A stretch of DNA of 61,214 bases, from contig NZ_AXAP01000049.1 in the NCBI RefSeq assembly GCF_000472865.1, forward strand, positions 1 to 61,214, given 5' to 3'. The notes beneath the pieces are model-generated. The model worked only from the letters and a program-made list of their open reading frames with translations, did not search any database and was not told the DNA's origin. Of the stretch, positions 42,416-50,897 are shown piece after piece. The position numbers and the translations under genes are program-made. How positions within the stretch are numbered: position 1 is the stretch's first letter; every line of letters begins with the position of its first letter. Source of the DNA: Bradyrhizobium elkanii WSM2783. GTDB lineage: Bacteria; Pseudomonadota; Alphaproteobacteria; Rhizobiales; Xanthobacteraceae.

Positions 42416-43828
42416 TCACTTGAAGCGCTCGATGATCCCGCAAAGACGATCGCAGGATCTCGCCAGATGCTTGTTTGGCACCGTCGCGATGCCCAGAAGA
42501 AGCCCCGATCGTCCGGAATCCGGCCGTGCGTACCAAGTTGACAAAGCGGATGGTGCCATTCCGAACGCGAGGGTTTCCCTGGCGATGCATGTGTCCGGCG
42601 CGCCGTCGGGTAATCGCAGCAGCACCGCCAATCCCGCCGTTGTGATGCGGGCAGCCTCGACGTGCGGCCGCAGGCACTCCAGCAAGGCGTCGCGCTGAGC
42701 AAAGTAGGCACGTTTGGTGCGCCGAAGATGGCGCAGGTAGTGGCCTTCGCGCATGAATTCGGCGGTCGCGAGCTGCACGGACGGCCCGGGCGGCGGCGCC
42801 AGGCACGCGGCGACCTCCGCGAAGCGCGACGAGAGCGAGGCGGGCGCGACGAGGAAGCCGAGCCGCAAGGTCGGACTGATGGTCTTGCTGAAGGAGCCGA
42901 TGTGGATGACGCGCCCGGCGCGATCAAGTGAGGCGAGCGCCGGCGCGGCTCGCCCCCTGAGCTGCAGTTCGCTCAGATAGTCGTCTTCGATCACCCATAC
43001 GCTTGCTTGAGCGGCCCAATCGAGCAGACGCAATCGGCGTTCCAGTGATAGAGTAACCCCGAGCGGCGCCTGCTGCCCGGGGGTGACGACAACCAGCTTG
43101 GCGTCCGGGGCGTGGCGCAGCCCATGGTCGACATCGATGCCGCTGTCGTCGACTGGTATTGGTACAAGCGATAATCTTGCGAGCTCCAGGCCGTGGCGGG
43201 TGAACGGGAAGCCGGGGTCCTCTGTCCAGGCTTTCTGTCCCTCGAGGCCAAGGACGCGTAGCGCCAGTCCGAGTCCGCCGCTGTATCCCCCGGTTATGAT
43301 GACCTGCGAGGCCGAACATTCGATACCACGGGCGATGGCAAGATAGGCGGCGATTTCCCGCCGCAGTTCAAGTTCACCGCGAGGGTCCGGGTAAATGGGT
43401 GCTGCGCGCGCCTCGGTGCGAATGGCATGGGCGCGGATTCGTGCGAACAGCGTGGCCGGAAATGTTTCCTTTGCAGGTACCCCCATCTGAAAGATGGCCG
43501 GCCCCTGGGTCATCTCCCGATACGTCTCCATGAACGAGCCCGGATCAGGCGGCTGCTCGGAGCGGGTGACTGCGCGAGGCCGATCCGCGACATGGGTGCC
43601 GGCGGCCCGCGAAGCGACGATGAGCTGCGCTGCGGACAGCTTCTCGTAAGCGGCGCGCACAGTGCCGCGGGCGACGCCAAGCTGCGCCGCAAGGTCCTGC
43701 CAGGACGGCAGGCGCGCGCCGGGTGCGAGCACGCCGCTCTCGATCGCCGCGCCGATACCCCTTCGGATCTGCTCAGCCAGCGGCGTCTTCGCAGAGCGGT
43801 CGAGTTCCAATTTGAGCGGCTTGGTCAC
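42416..43828 (-). CDS. MocR-type regulator (GntR HTH fused to PLP aminotransferase fold)
   Basis: 470 residues. GntR winged helix-turn-helix (about 1-75): PLAEQIRRGIGAAIESGVLAPG, then LAAQLGVARGTVRAAYEKLSA. A fold-type I aminotransferase-like domain follows, with the PLP lysine in GSFSKTISPTLRLGFL, the Asp in VWVIEDDYLSE, and VVTPGQQAPLGVTLS. MocR proteins sense PLP or an aminated ligand. It is divergent from the cupin-CMD genes; a short palindrome lies just upstream, so it probably regulates them. PdxR-like control of vitamin B6 genes is not indicated by the neighbours. Confidence 0.9.
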   Translation of the reverse strand: MTKPLKLELDRSAKTPLAEQIRRGIGAAIESGVLAPGARLPSWQDLAAQLGVARGTVRAAYEKLSAAQLIVASRAAGTHVADRPRAVTRSEQPPDPGSFMETYREMTQGPAIFQMGVPAKETFPATLFARIRAHAIRTEARAAPIYPDPRGELELRREIAAYLAIARGIECSASQVIITGGYSGGLGLALRVLGLEGQKAWTEDPGFPFTRHGLELARLSLVPIPVDDSGIDVDHGLRHAPDAKLVVVTPGQQAPLGVTLSLERRLRLLDWAAQASVWVIEDDYLSELQLRGRAAPALASLDRAGRVIHIGSFSKTISPTLRLGFLVAPASLSSRFAEVAACLAPPPGPSVQLATAEFMREGHYLRHLRRTKRAYFAQRDALLECLRPHVEAARITTAGLAVLLRLPDGAPDTCIARETLAFGMAPSALSTWYARPDSGRSGLLLGIATVPNKHLARSCDRLCGIIERFK

Positions 43829-43841
43829 GTGGCTCGTAGTA

Positions 43842-43854
43842 CACGATTTTCGTG
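43842..43854. promoter_or_regulatory. CACGA-TTT-TCGTG palindrome between mocR and cupin gene
   Basis: A perfect 5-3-5 inverted repeat 14 bases from the MocR start codon and about 64 from the cupin start. The location fits an autoregulatory operator. Confidence 0.4.
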
Positions 43855-43917
43855 CGTTCTTGGTGCTTTTTTCCGACCTAAGGGGAGGACATTTAATGGA
43901 GCGAAAGGAGAAGAGCC

Positions 43918-44334
43918 ATGAAGATACGAACTGTCATCGCCGCAGCATCCGCTGCCATTGCCATTGCATCTGCTTCGCCCATTTCCGCCCAAGATGTCGG
44001 CGGCAAGGTCACGACAAACTTCGAGCAGACGATACCCAACGTTCCCGGCAAGTCTCTGATCGCGGTGGTCGTCGACTATCCGCCGGGTGGAGCCTCGGCT
44101 CCGCATACCCACGCAAAATCGTCATTCATCTACGCCTATGTCATTTCCGGAAGCATCGAGTCGAAGGTGAACGACGGAGCAACGCGGGTCTACAAGGCGG
44201 GCGAGAGTTGGTCCGAACCACCCGGCGCCAGCCATTCGATCAGCCGCAATGCGAGCAGGACCGAGCCGGCAAAGCTGCTCGCTGTCTTCGTCGTCGACAC
44301 CGACGACAAGGCACTGACCACACCAGTCAAATAG
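43918..44334 (+). CDS. Periplasmic cupin-domain protein
   Basis: 138 residues. Signal peptide (KIRTVIAAASAAIAIASA, cleavage near ISA-QDV). Cupin fold: YPPGGASAPHTHAKSSFIYAYVISG carries the HxH...E-like metal site (with Ser-Phe replacing the usual Glu region), and GESWSEPPGASHSISRNAS the second-motif His. GGAGAAGAGCC precedes the ATG. It is followed by a CMD-family gene after 25 bases, probably one transcript. A metal-dependent enzyme or sensor in the periplasm; no substrate evident. Confidence 0.85.
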   Translation: MKIRTVIAAASAAIAIASASPISAQDVGGKVTTNFEQTIPNVPGKSLIAVVVDYPPGGASAPHTHAKSSFIYAYVISGSIESKVNDGATRVYKAGESWSEPPGASHSISRNASRTEPAKLLAVFVVDTDDKALTTPVK

Positions 44335-44359
44335 AGCCTGAAGATCAAGGAGAATAACG

Positions 44360-44833
44360 ATGACCAAGCGTCTCGATTACAGCCAAATCGCGCCGAACGG
44401 GGTAAAAGCCCTTGGCGGCGTCTACGGCTATATCATGCAGAGCGGTCTTCCCGCCGAACTGGTTGATCTGGTTTACCTACGGGTTTCGCAGATCAACAAC
44501 TGTGCCTATTGCCTCGACATGCACACCCGCGACCTCATCAAGAAGGGTGTGAAGGTCGAGAAGCTTGCGCTGGTGCAGGCTTGGGCGGAGGCTGGCCATC
44601 TCTTCAGCGAGCGTGAGCGTGCCGCGCTTGCCTGGGCCGAAACGGTGACACGTGTGTCAGAGACCGGCATACCGGATCAAGCATTCAAGGCCGCGCGCAC
44701 AGTCCTTGAGGAAAAGGATCTGGTCGATCTCACGATCGCGATCGGCTTGATGAATGTCTACAACCGGTTGGCCATCGGCTTCCGGAACACGCCACAGGCA
44801 GTACTCGAAAATAACAGGGCTCTCGTTCAGTAA
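44360..44833 (+). CDS. Carboxymuconolactone decarboxylase (AhpD-like) family protein
   Basis: 157 residues. The segment LVYLRVSQINNCAYCLDMHTRDL contains the CxxC and the downstream His typical of AhpD-like CMD proteins. ERAALAWAETVT is the second conserved block. These all-helical proteins are peroxidase-like, using the Cys pair, rather than true decarboxylases. A ribosome-binding site (AAGGAG) lies eight bases before ATG 44360. Co-transcription with the cupin gene and the divergent MocR gene suggests a small stress-linked unit. Confidence 0.9.
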   Translation: MTKRLDYSQIAPNGVKALGGVYGYIMQSGLPAELVDLVYLRVSQINNCAYCLDMHTRDLIKKGVKVEKLALVQAWAEAGHLFSERERAALAWAETVTRVSETGIPDQAFKAARTVLEEKDLVDLTIAIGLMNVYNRLAIGFRNTPQAVLENNRALVQ

Positions 44834-44838
44834 TCGAC

Positions 44839-44859
44839 GCCCGGTCGTCGACACCGGGC
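44839..44859 (+). terminator. GC hairpin after the CMD gene
   Basis: GCCCGGT (44839-44845) pairs with ACCGGGC (44853-44859) around seven bases. No T-tract follows, so it is at most a weak terminator. Confidence 0.35.
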
Positions 44860-44872
44860 ATCCAAGTTCGTG

Positions 44873-45123
44873 CTATTTGATTTCCCACGACGTGTTGTGC
44901 GGGATGTCCATCGCAAAATAGTCGCCCGGGCCTGCCAGCGCAGGCATATTGATGCAGGCAAATGGTTCGCTCCCGGTGATCCCCTTATACTTCCCGGTAC
45001 CGCCGGTGATGATATGAGTGCCGCAATCCATCTTCGCCTGGGACTTGTCGAGATCGCGCGTATCGAAGGTCGAGAAAATCTTGTCGCCCTCGCTGTCGGC
45101 CAGCACGCAGGCACCGTGTCGCC
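44873..45123 (-). pseudogene. 3' fragment of a secreted hypothetical protein
   Basis: The frame reads GACVLADSEGDKIFSTFDTRD, then CGTHIITGGTGKYKGITGSEPF and DIPHNTSWEIK before TAG at 44873. This is the C-terminal layout of a known class of small exported proteins (DADGDK..., GGTGKY.GITG). No signal peptide or N-terminal half is present; a stop lies in frame at about 45124 and the homologous text ends there. A GTG at 45106 could start a 77-residue protein, but truncation is more likely. Confidence 0.5.
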
Positions 45124-45126
45124 GGA

Positions 45127-45268
45127 TGAGACATTAAGCGCCAAAGCGCCGCACGTATCGTCAGTTGTCCTGACGTTATTGCGCCATGCGGAATCTTACG
45201 CGCTGGTCGATCTCTCGTCGGATGAAATTACGTCGGATATGATTGACGCACTTCTGCGTGGCTCGTAG
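45127..45268 (+). pseudogene. Possible 3' remnant of a TetR-type gene
   Basis: The plus-strand frame ends LLRHAESYALVDLSSDEITSDMIDALLRGS, resembling the C-terminal end of TetR-family regulators (a helix ending LLLRG). Upstream of about 45127 the same frame is just the complement of the neighbouring fragment. The identification is weak and rests on about 45 residues. Confidence 0.3.
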
Positions 45269-45543
45269 CGTTTGCGGCCTCACAGTGCACGCCTCCGAAC
45301 GTATGGCAATCGTGTCTTCGGGCGACGCAACCTGTTTCCCAGGTGCGTCAGGTCACGTAGAATGTAGTTGCCCTTCAGGCGGGACGTGCCGAAATCACCG
45401 TCCGGGGCGAACGAGCAGCACTGGCGCCATCGGCAGGCACGCGCTCTTAAGAGACCGTTTTTTTTCGGTTCGCACCACCATTCACCACGAACTTTGCGCG
45501 CCGCTTTTGCAGCGGCTCGTTGCGCAACGTCGGGAGAAAAGCG

Positions 45544-45951
45544 ATGAGCAAGATCGATCGAAGGTCCGCGCTGGGAATCGGCTTGGCAGCGGCTTCGGCG
45601 GCTATGATGAAGCCAGCCGCCGCTCAAACCTCGGGCTACAAGGACACCACGCCGTGGCCAGGTGTCGTGGTCCGTGCCTACGACGGTGAGACACCATCCA
45701 TCATTCCCGGCTTTAAGACCGTCTCAATGCGCGATGTCATTATGCAGCCGGGATCGAAGACGATGGGTCCCCCGATGATGAATGCCATGATCTGTCATAT
45801 CCCGGAGGGGGAGCTTCGGATTGAACAGGAAGGAAAGACCTTTACGGCCAAGAAAAACTTTGTCTGGACCTGCAACAAGGACACAAAAGAGCAGGCGTAC
45901 AACGATGGGAATGTGGTCGCGATAATGCGGATCACGGACCTGAAGGCTTAA
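45544..45951 (+). CDS. Tat-exported cupin-like protein
   Basis: 135 residues from ATG 45544, with GGGAGAAAAG before it. Twin-arginine signal (KIDRRSALGIGLAAASAAMM, cleavage near AAA-QTS). The mature part reads as a small beta-barrel: SMRDVIMQPGSKTMGPPMMNAMICHIPEGELRIEQEGK, where Met/His replace the usual cupin HxH, and KKNFVWTCNKDTKEQAYN. Folded export suggests a bound cofactor or metal. The upstream 275 bases hold an unusual T8 run (45458-45465) and no gene. Function unknown. Confidence 0.7.
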   Translation: MSKIDRRSALGIGLAAASAAMMKPAAAQTSGYKDTTPWPGVVVRAYDGETPSIIPGFKTVSMRDVIMQPGSKTMGPPMMNAMICHIPEGELRIEQEGKTFTAKKNFVWTCNKDTKEQAYNDGNVVAIMRITDLKA

Positions 45952-46026
45952 GGCTCGCTTGTTCGTAAAAGATCAATTGCAGGAGCGGATGGCGCACGAG
46001 ACGAGGCGCCACCCGCTCGGAGCCGA

Positions 46027-46350
46027 TCACCTCGTCCCGTGTATGAACGCTTGCATCTGCTCCAGGGTAAGCTTGCCATCTCTATTGCTGTCCATCGCCT
46101 TGAAAATCCGTTCGTGAGCTGTCTGAAACTCCTGCAGTGAGATGGTCCCATCGCTGTCGGCGTCCATCAGAGCGAACATCATACGCATCATAAAGGGTGG
46201 ACCCATCGCGCTACCACCCATCATGCCGCCCCCCATCATATGTCCTCCCATCATGCCGTGCCCCATCATACCGCCTTGTCCCATCGTGCTCGCGCCGTCC
46301 TGGCCGGTGGGATGGGATTGCATTTGTTGCTGATCTGGCTGAGGCGTCAT
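46027..46350 (-). CDS. EF-hand protein with Met/Gly/His-rich N-terminus
   Basis: 107 residues. The C-terminal half has two canonical EF-hand loops, DADSDGTISLQEF and DSNRDGKLTLEQM, spaced as a pair, so Ca2+ binding is expected. The N-terminal half is a low-complexity GMMGHGMMGGHMMGGGMM stretch that may bind copper or other soft metals. No signal peptide is present at this start (TPQPDQQQM), unlike many relatives; the gene lies 31 bases after the Na/Pi gene on the same strand, and an alternative start further upstream is not apparent. Confidence 0.8.
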   Translation of the reverse strand: MTPQPDQQQMQSHPTGQDGASTMGQGGMMGHGMMGGHMMGGGMMGGSAMGPPFMMRMMFALMDADSDGTISLQEFQTAHERIFKAMDSNRDGKLTLEQMQAFIHGTR

Positions 46351-46381
46351 TCGGCGGGGTAGGGCCTGACGCAGCGATCAA

Positions 46382-48076
46382 CTACCGCGGCGTCGGCTGT
46401 GCCACGGTCGCCGGCAGCGCACCGACATCACTTTCGGTGCTGCGATCGGCGGCGAGTTCGCCGGCGGAGACGAGCGCGGTATAGGCGACCGAGCAGATGT
46501 GCGAATGGATACGGCGGAGGTCGCGCAGCACGTCGAGGTGCAGCGACGTGGTCTCGATGGTTTCGGGGCGGCCCTCGCGCAGGCGTTCGAGATGCCGCTC
46601 GGTGGCGGCGAACTCGGCGTTGCGCAGCGCGGCTTTTTCGGCAACCAGCTTGCGCGCCTCATTGACGTCGCCCGACATGAACACGCCGAACGCGATCCGG
46701 AGCGAGTCCAGCGTGCGCTTGTGGAAGGCCGAGAGCTCCTCGTTGCCCTCGGGCGAGAACTGCAGACGGCGCTTGATCTTCTTGGTGGCGAGCTCGCTCA
46801 GGTTCTTGTCGATGATGTCGCCGATATGTTCGAGGTTGATCGCAAACGAGATGATCTCCATCGCGCGCTGGCCTTCGCGCTCGTCGAGACTGCCGCGGGT
46901 GAGCTTCGTGACATAGAGCTTGATCGCCTCGTCGAGGCTGTCGACGCTGTTGTCCATCCGCGATACCTGGTCGACCAGCACCCGGTCGCCCGTCATCATC
47001 GCCGCCATCACCTTGCGCAGCATCTCTTCGACGATATCGCCCATGCGCAGTGCTTCGCGCGCGGCGTCGGCGAGCGCAAGCGACGGCGTTTCCAGCGCGC
47101 TCTCGTCGAGATGGCGCGGCCGGGCCGGATCGGTATCCCGGATGCGGCGAGGCAGCAGCATTCTGAGCAGCCGTGCCAGACTGTCGAGCACGCCAATGAA
47201 GAGAACCGCTGTCGCGACATTGAAAGCGATGTGGAACATCGCGGTTGCCTTGGCGAGATCGGGCTGGAAAGCGTACAGATGCGCGGCGACCGGACCGAGG
47301 AACGGGGCGACCACGAGGATGCCGATGACGCGATTGATGAGATTGCCGAGCGGCAACCGGTAACTCGCCGGATCGTCGCGCCGCGCGCCTTCGAACAGCG
47401 GATTGATCGCGCTGCCGAGGTTGGCGCCGAGCACCAGCGCGAACGCCGCATAGGGCGTGATGAACTGCGAATAGGCGAGCGACATCACCAGGAGCACGCT
47501 GGCGACGCTGGAATGCACCAGCCAGGTGACGGCGGCGCCGATGAAGATGCAGAGCACGGGATCGCCGGTGATCGCATTCATGACGACGCGCACGCCGGGC
47601 GCATTCTCCGCCGGCGCCAGCGTGTCGAGGAGGATGTGCAGCGCCAGCAGCATCAGTCCGAGCCCGATCGAGACGCGGCCGATATCCTTGATGCGCGAGC
47701 GCGGCCCGCTGCGGAACGCGACGAGCCCGATGATGAAGAGGAGCGGGGCGATTGCGGCGATGTTGAACGACAGGATCTGCACGATCAGCGTGGTGCCGAC
47801 ATTGGCACCCAGCATGATTGCCAGCGCCGGAACCAGGCTCACGAGCCCTTCGGATGCAAACGAACTTGTGATCAGGGCGGTGGCGGTCGAGCTCTGAAGC
47901 AGGGCGGTGAGGCCGAGGCCTGCGCCGAAAGCGGTGCATCGGTTGTTCAGCGCTTTTGCCAGCAGGATGCGCAGATCCGGCCCGAATGCGCGCAGAATCC
48001 CGCTGTGGACCATGTGCAGGCCCCACAGCAGCAGTGCCACGCCACCCATCAGATCGAGGAGAACCATGCTTCCCAT
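46382..48076 (-). CDS. Na/Pi-cotransporter family protein with PhoU-like domain
   Basis: 564 residues. The N-terminal half (about 1-310) has eight or more membrane segments with the two QSS-type repeats: LTALLQSSTATALITSSFASEG and AAVTWLVHSSVASVLLVMSLA. GANVGTTL and GANLGSAINP are the paired signatures. The C-terminal half (about 340-540) is a soluble PhoU-like helical domain (DNSVDSLDEAIKLYVTKLTRG, INLEHIGDIIDKNLSELA). It imports or exports phosphate with Na+ and may link to phosphate signalling. ATG 48076 and ATG 48067 are both possible starts. Confidence 0.92.
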   Translation of the reverse strand: MGSMVLLDLMGGVALLLWGLHMVHSGILRAFGPDLRILLAKALNNRCTAFGAGLGLTALLQSSTATALITSSFASEGLVSLVPALAIMLGANVGTTLIVQILSFNIAAIAPLLFIIGLVAFRSGPRSRIKDIGRVSIGLGLMLLALHILLDTLAPAENAPGVRVVMNAITGDPVLCIFIGAAVTWLVHSSVASVLLVMSLAYSQFITPYAAFALVLGANLGSAINPLFEGARRDDPASYRLPLGNLINRVIGILVVAPFLGPVAAHLYAFQPDLAKATAMFHIAFNVATAVLFIGVLDSLARLLRMLLPRRIRDTDPARPRHLDESALETPSLALADAAREALRMGDIVEEMLRKVMAAMMTGDRVLVDQVSRMDNSVDSLDEAIKLYVTKLTRGSLDEREGQRAMEIISFAINLEHIGDIIDKNLSELATKKIKRRLQFSPEGNEELSAFHKRTLDSLRIAFGVFMSGDVNEARKLVAEKAALRNAEFAATERHLERLREGRPETIETTSLHLDVLRDLRRIHSHICSVAYTALVSAGELAADRSTESDVGALPATVAQPTPR

Positions 48077-48356
48077 GCTCGTCAGTTTCCTGGAAGTCCG
48101 GACAAAGGGTCAGGCTATCGCCAAACGACGGCGGATCAACCCATTTGTTCCCAAGGAATGGATGCGGGAGTTCATCTGTGCCAGTGCCCCGTTTGCCCGA
48201 GATTACGTCATTTCGAGGAAAAGGCCCGCAGAGCCGGTAAATGGAATCTGAAGCCCACAGTTCAACTGCGAGCAGTCCCGCTAGCCGGATTCCAACGATT
48301 TCTCGCTACAGCAGAAGAACAAACGGGCTAATCAATGAGCAGGGGCCGGGGTCGAC

Positions 48357-48602
48357 ATGTTCGTCAATCGACGTAAGAGCGAGCGTCGTCTGTGCAGGAG
48401 TCTCGCCAAGATCCAGTTCGGCACCGGCACCCTGCCGCGGGACTGCATGATCACTGATATCTCCGATGGCGGCGTCAAGGTGATCGCCGAATATGCGGAA
48501 ATTCCCTCTGAGTTCACGATCATCCTGTCGAACGGCAGCCCGCGCCAATGCCGTCTCGCCTGGCGGATCGGCTGCGAGTTCGGCGCACAGTTCGTCGATT
48601 AG
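48357..48602 (+). CDS. PilZ-domain protein
   Basis: 81 residues. The c-di-GMP binding motifs are partly present: NRRKSERR (RxxxR) at 4-11 and DISDGGVKV (D/NxSxxG) at about 34-42, then RLAWRIGCEFGAQFVD closing the barrel. Single-domain PilZ proteins act as c-di-GMP receptors. Its position beside the Tad pilus genes is suggestive of surface-attachment control, but it is separated from tadD by 164 bases. Confidence 0.85.
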   Translation: MFVNRRKSERRLCRSLAKIQFGTGTLPRDCMITDISDGGVKVIAEYAEIPSEFTIILSNGSPRQCRLAWRIGCEFGAQFVD

Positions 48603-48701
48603 ACTGCAAGTTGTGCCGCTGTCGATGATGCCTGTCGTCGGTAGCAACAAAGGCGCGAAGATGGTTCGATATCGGGTCGAACATCCTGTGTAGCGCGCCT
48701 C

Positions 48702-48724
48702 CTTAACCCGGATTTAGGGTTAAG
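48702..48724. promoter_or_regulatory. CTTAACCC-N7-GGGTTAAG palindrome / CtrA-like site before tadD
   Basis: CTTAACCC (48702-48709) and GGGTTAAG (48717-48724) form a perfect inverted repeat. Within it TTAA-N7-TTAG (48703-48717) is one mismatch from the CtrA box TTAA-N7-TTAA. It lies 43 bases before the tadD start, a promoter-proximal position. Confidence 0.45.
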
Positions 48725-48766
48725 CTGCGAAGCATTCTGGGCAATCGCCGACCGTGGTCAGGGTAC

Positions 48767-49594
48767 ATGTCCCAGAAGTTGCTTCACCGATCTTCCGCCG
48801 CAAGGCTCCTCGTCGGCGCGGCAGCATCGGCGGCCCTGGTGCTGGCGCTTAGCGGCTGCCAGACCTCCCTCCCTTCCGACATCACCGGATCGCTCGGCGA
48901 CACGGCCGAGGACAGCCGGCCAAGCGCCGACCCGCGGCGGGACCTTCAGACCTATCACGAGCGCTTCAAGGCCAATCCGAAGGACGCTGCCGCAGCCTTG
49001 CAATACGCCAAGGCCCTGCGCGCCACCGGGCAGCGCGCGCAGGCGGTCGCGATCCTCGAGCAGGCCTCGATGAGCCAGCCGAACAACAAGGCGCTGATCG
49101 CCGGCTATGGGCGCGCGCTCGCCGACAACGGCAATTTCCAGCAGGCCTTCGACGTGCTCGGCCGCGCCCACAGCCCGGATGATCCGGATTGGCGGATTCT
49201 GTCCGCGCAGGGAGCCGCGCTCGATCAGCTCGACCGCCACGACGAGGCGCGGCAATACTATGCGAGCGCGCTCAAGATCGCACCCGACGAGCCGTCGGTG
49301 CTGTCCAATCTCGGGCTGTCCTACGTGCTGTCGAAGGAATTGCCGCTGGCCGAGGAGACGCTGCGCAAAGCCCGCAGCCGCGCGCCGAACGATCAGCGGA
49401 TCAAGGCCAATTTGGCGCTCGCAGTCGGCCTGCAGGGCCGCGCCGGCGAGGCCGAGAGCATCGTGAAGGCGGATGTGCCGCCCGAGGAAGCCGTCGCCAA
49501 TGTCGCCGCATTGAAGCGTGTGCTGGCCCGCAAGGAAGGACCGCGGGGAGGTACCGAGAAGATCCCAGTGGCGGCGGTCGGCAGCTCCGATTGA
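48767..49594 (+). CDS. tadD: TadD-like tetratricopeptide lipoprotein
   Basis: 275 residues. The signal sequence ends in the lipobox LSGC (about 28-31: LVLALSGCQTS), so it is lipidated and probably outer-membrane anchored. Several TPR units follow (LQTYHERFKANPKDAAAALQYAKAL, NNKALIAGYGRALADNGNFQQAFDVL and others), matching the TadD pilotin-like subunit of Tad pilus systems. It is convergent with cpaE, 13 bases apart, rather than downstream of tadC as in most loci. Confidence 0.85.
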   Translation: MSQKLLHRSSAARLLVGAAASAALVLALSGCQTSLPSDITGSLGDTAEDSRPSADPRRDLQTYHERFKANPKDAAAALQYAKALRATGQRAQAVAILEQASMSQPNNKALIAGYGRALADNGNFQQAFDVLGRAHSPDDPDWRILSAQGAALDQLDRHDEARQYYASALKIAPDEPSVLSNLGLSYVLSKELPLAEETLRKARSRAPNDQRIKANLALAVGLQGRAGEAESIVKADVPPEEAVANVAALKRVLARKEGPRGGTEKIPVAAVGSSD

Positions 49595-49607
49595 CGCGCG
49601 GTGCCTA

Positions 49608-50897
49608 CTAGGCTGAGGCGCCTTTCGATCGGGCGCCGACCGCGCGCAATTTCTTCATGATCGGTGACAACAGCGAATTGCGCTGGGCCCTTGTGTCGGC
49701 GCGCCCGGTCATCCGCTGCGCGATCTGCAGGAACGTCTTGGCGATGCGATGATTGGAGGCGATCTCCGCGATCATCTGGCCGTTATTGGCGGCGGTGCCG
49801 AACAGTTTCGAATCGAATGGAATGGTGGCGATCGGCTGGCTGTCGATGGTCTTGGCGAAGGCGCGCACCTCGATCTCCGGCCGCTTGGTCATGCCGACCT
49901 GGTTGAGGCAGTAGAGCGGAGGACGGTCGTTGGGCCGCGCCGCCTTCAGCGTGTTCATCATATTCTTGGTGTTGCGCATGTTGGCGAGATCGGGCTCGGC
50001 GACGATCAGGATGTCGTCGGCGCCGATCAGGGCGCGGCGGGTCCAGGCGGTCCATTGGTGGGGCACGTCGAGCACGATGCAGGGCGTCGTCATGCGCAAG
50101 GTGTCGAAGATGGCATCGAACGCGTCGGCGCCGAAGTCATACACTTGATCCAGCGTCACCGGCGCCGCCAGCAGGCTGAGATGGTCGGTGCATTTGGCAA
50201 GCAGGCGCTCCATCAGCGCGCTGTCCGGGCGCTCCGGCTGGAACACCGCATTGGCGATGCCCTGGACCGGGTCCTGGTTGTAATCGAGGCTGGCCGTGCC
50301 GAATGCGAGGTCGAGATCGATCACGACCGAATCAAGCCCGACGTCGCGCGCGATCGCCCAGGCGATGTTATGCGCGACCGTGGACGCGCCGACGCCGCCC
50401 TTGGCGCCGCAGACCGCGATCATCCTGCCGACAGTGATTGCCTCGGACGCCGAGAACAGGCCGCAGATCGAGCGCACCACGTCGAGCACCTCGACCGGGC
50501 CGACCACATAGTCGTTGACGCCGCGGCGCACCAGTTCGCGATAGGGCGCCTTGTCGTCGGCCCTGCCGATCACGACGACGCGGGTGCCGGCGTCACAGAC
50601 GGCCGCGAGCTCGTCGAGGCCGGCGAGGAAGTCGCTGCCGCTCTCGGTCTCGAGCACGATGACGTTCGGGGTCGGTGCCGTATGATAGGCGTCGATCGCC
50701 GCAGCGATGCCGCCCATATGCACCGAGAGATGCGCCTTGGCGAGACGGCGGTCCTCGCTCGCGGCCTTCACGGTTGTCGCGGTTGCCACCGTCGCGCAGA
50801 ACGCCTGCACCGACACGCGCGGGGCAGGAGCGATATAGTCGTCGGCATGCGGCGCGGCCTCGGTCTCGTTATCAGGATGTTGTGCGCGGCTGATCAT
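49608..50897 (-). CDS. cpaE: Tad pilus assembly protein CpaE/TadZ
   Basis: 429 residues. A receiver-like N-terminal domain (VIVLETESGSDFLAGLDEL, then RGVNDYVVGPVEVLDVV) precedes a MinD/ParA ATPase domain with a deviant Walker A (GAKGGVGASTVAHNIAWA, about 175-192) and VVIDLDLAFG. TadZ localises the pilus machine at the pole. The start overlaps the cpaD stop by four bases (ATGA). Last gene of cpaBCDE. Confidence 0.9.
   Translation of the reverse strand: MISRAQHPDNETEAAPHADDYIAPAPRVSVQAFCATVATATTVKAASEDRRLAKAHLSVHMGGIAAAIDAYHTAPTPNVIVLETESGSDFLAGLDELAAVCDAGTRVVVIGRADDKAPYRELVRRGVNDYVVGPVEVLDVVRSICGLFSASEAITVGRMIAVCGAKGGVGASTVAHNIAWAIARDVGLDSVVIDLDLAFGTASLDYNQDPVQGIANAVFQPERPDSALMERLLAKCTDHLSLLAAPVTLDQVYDFGADAFDAIFDTLRMTTPCIVLDVPHQWTAWTRRALIGADDILIVAEPDLANMRNTKNMMNTLKAARPNDRPPLYCLNQVGMTKRPEIEVRAFAKTIDSQPIATIPFDSKLFGTAANNGQMIAEIASNHRIAKTFLQIAQRMTGRADTRAQRNSLLSPIMKKLRAVGARSKGASA

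Noticed and set aside
44870..45268. 132-codon plus-strand frame as an intact gene
   Set aside because: Its first two thirds are the complement of a recognisable minus-strand fragment. Only the last 45 residues have any family resemblance.
46499..48331. 610-codon frame opposite the Na/Pi transporter gene
   Set aside because: Antisense shadow: charged low-complexity translation, no ribosome-binding site, and it covers a clearly recognised gene.
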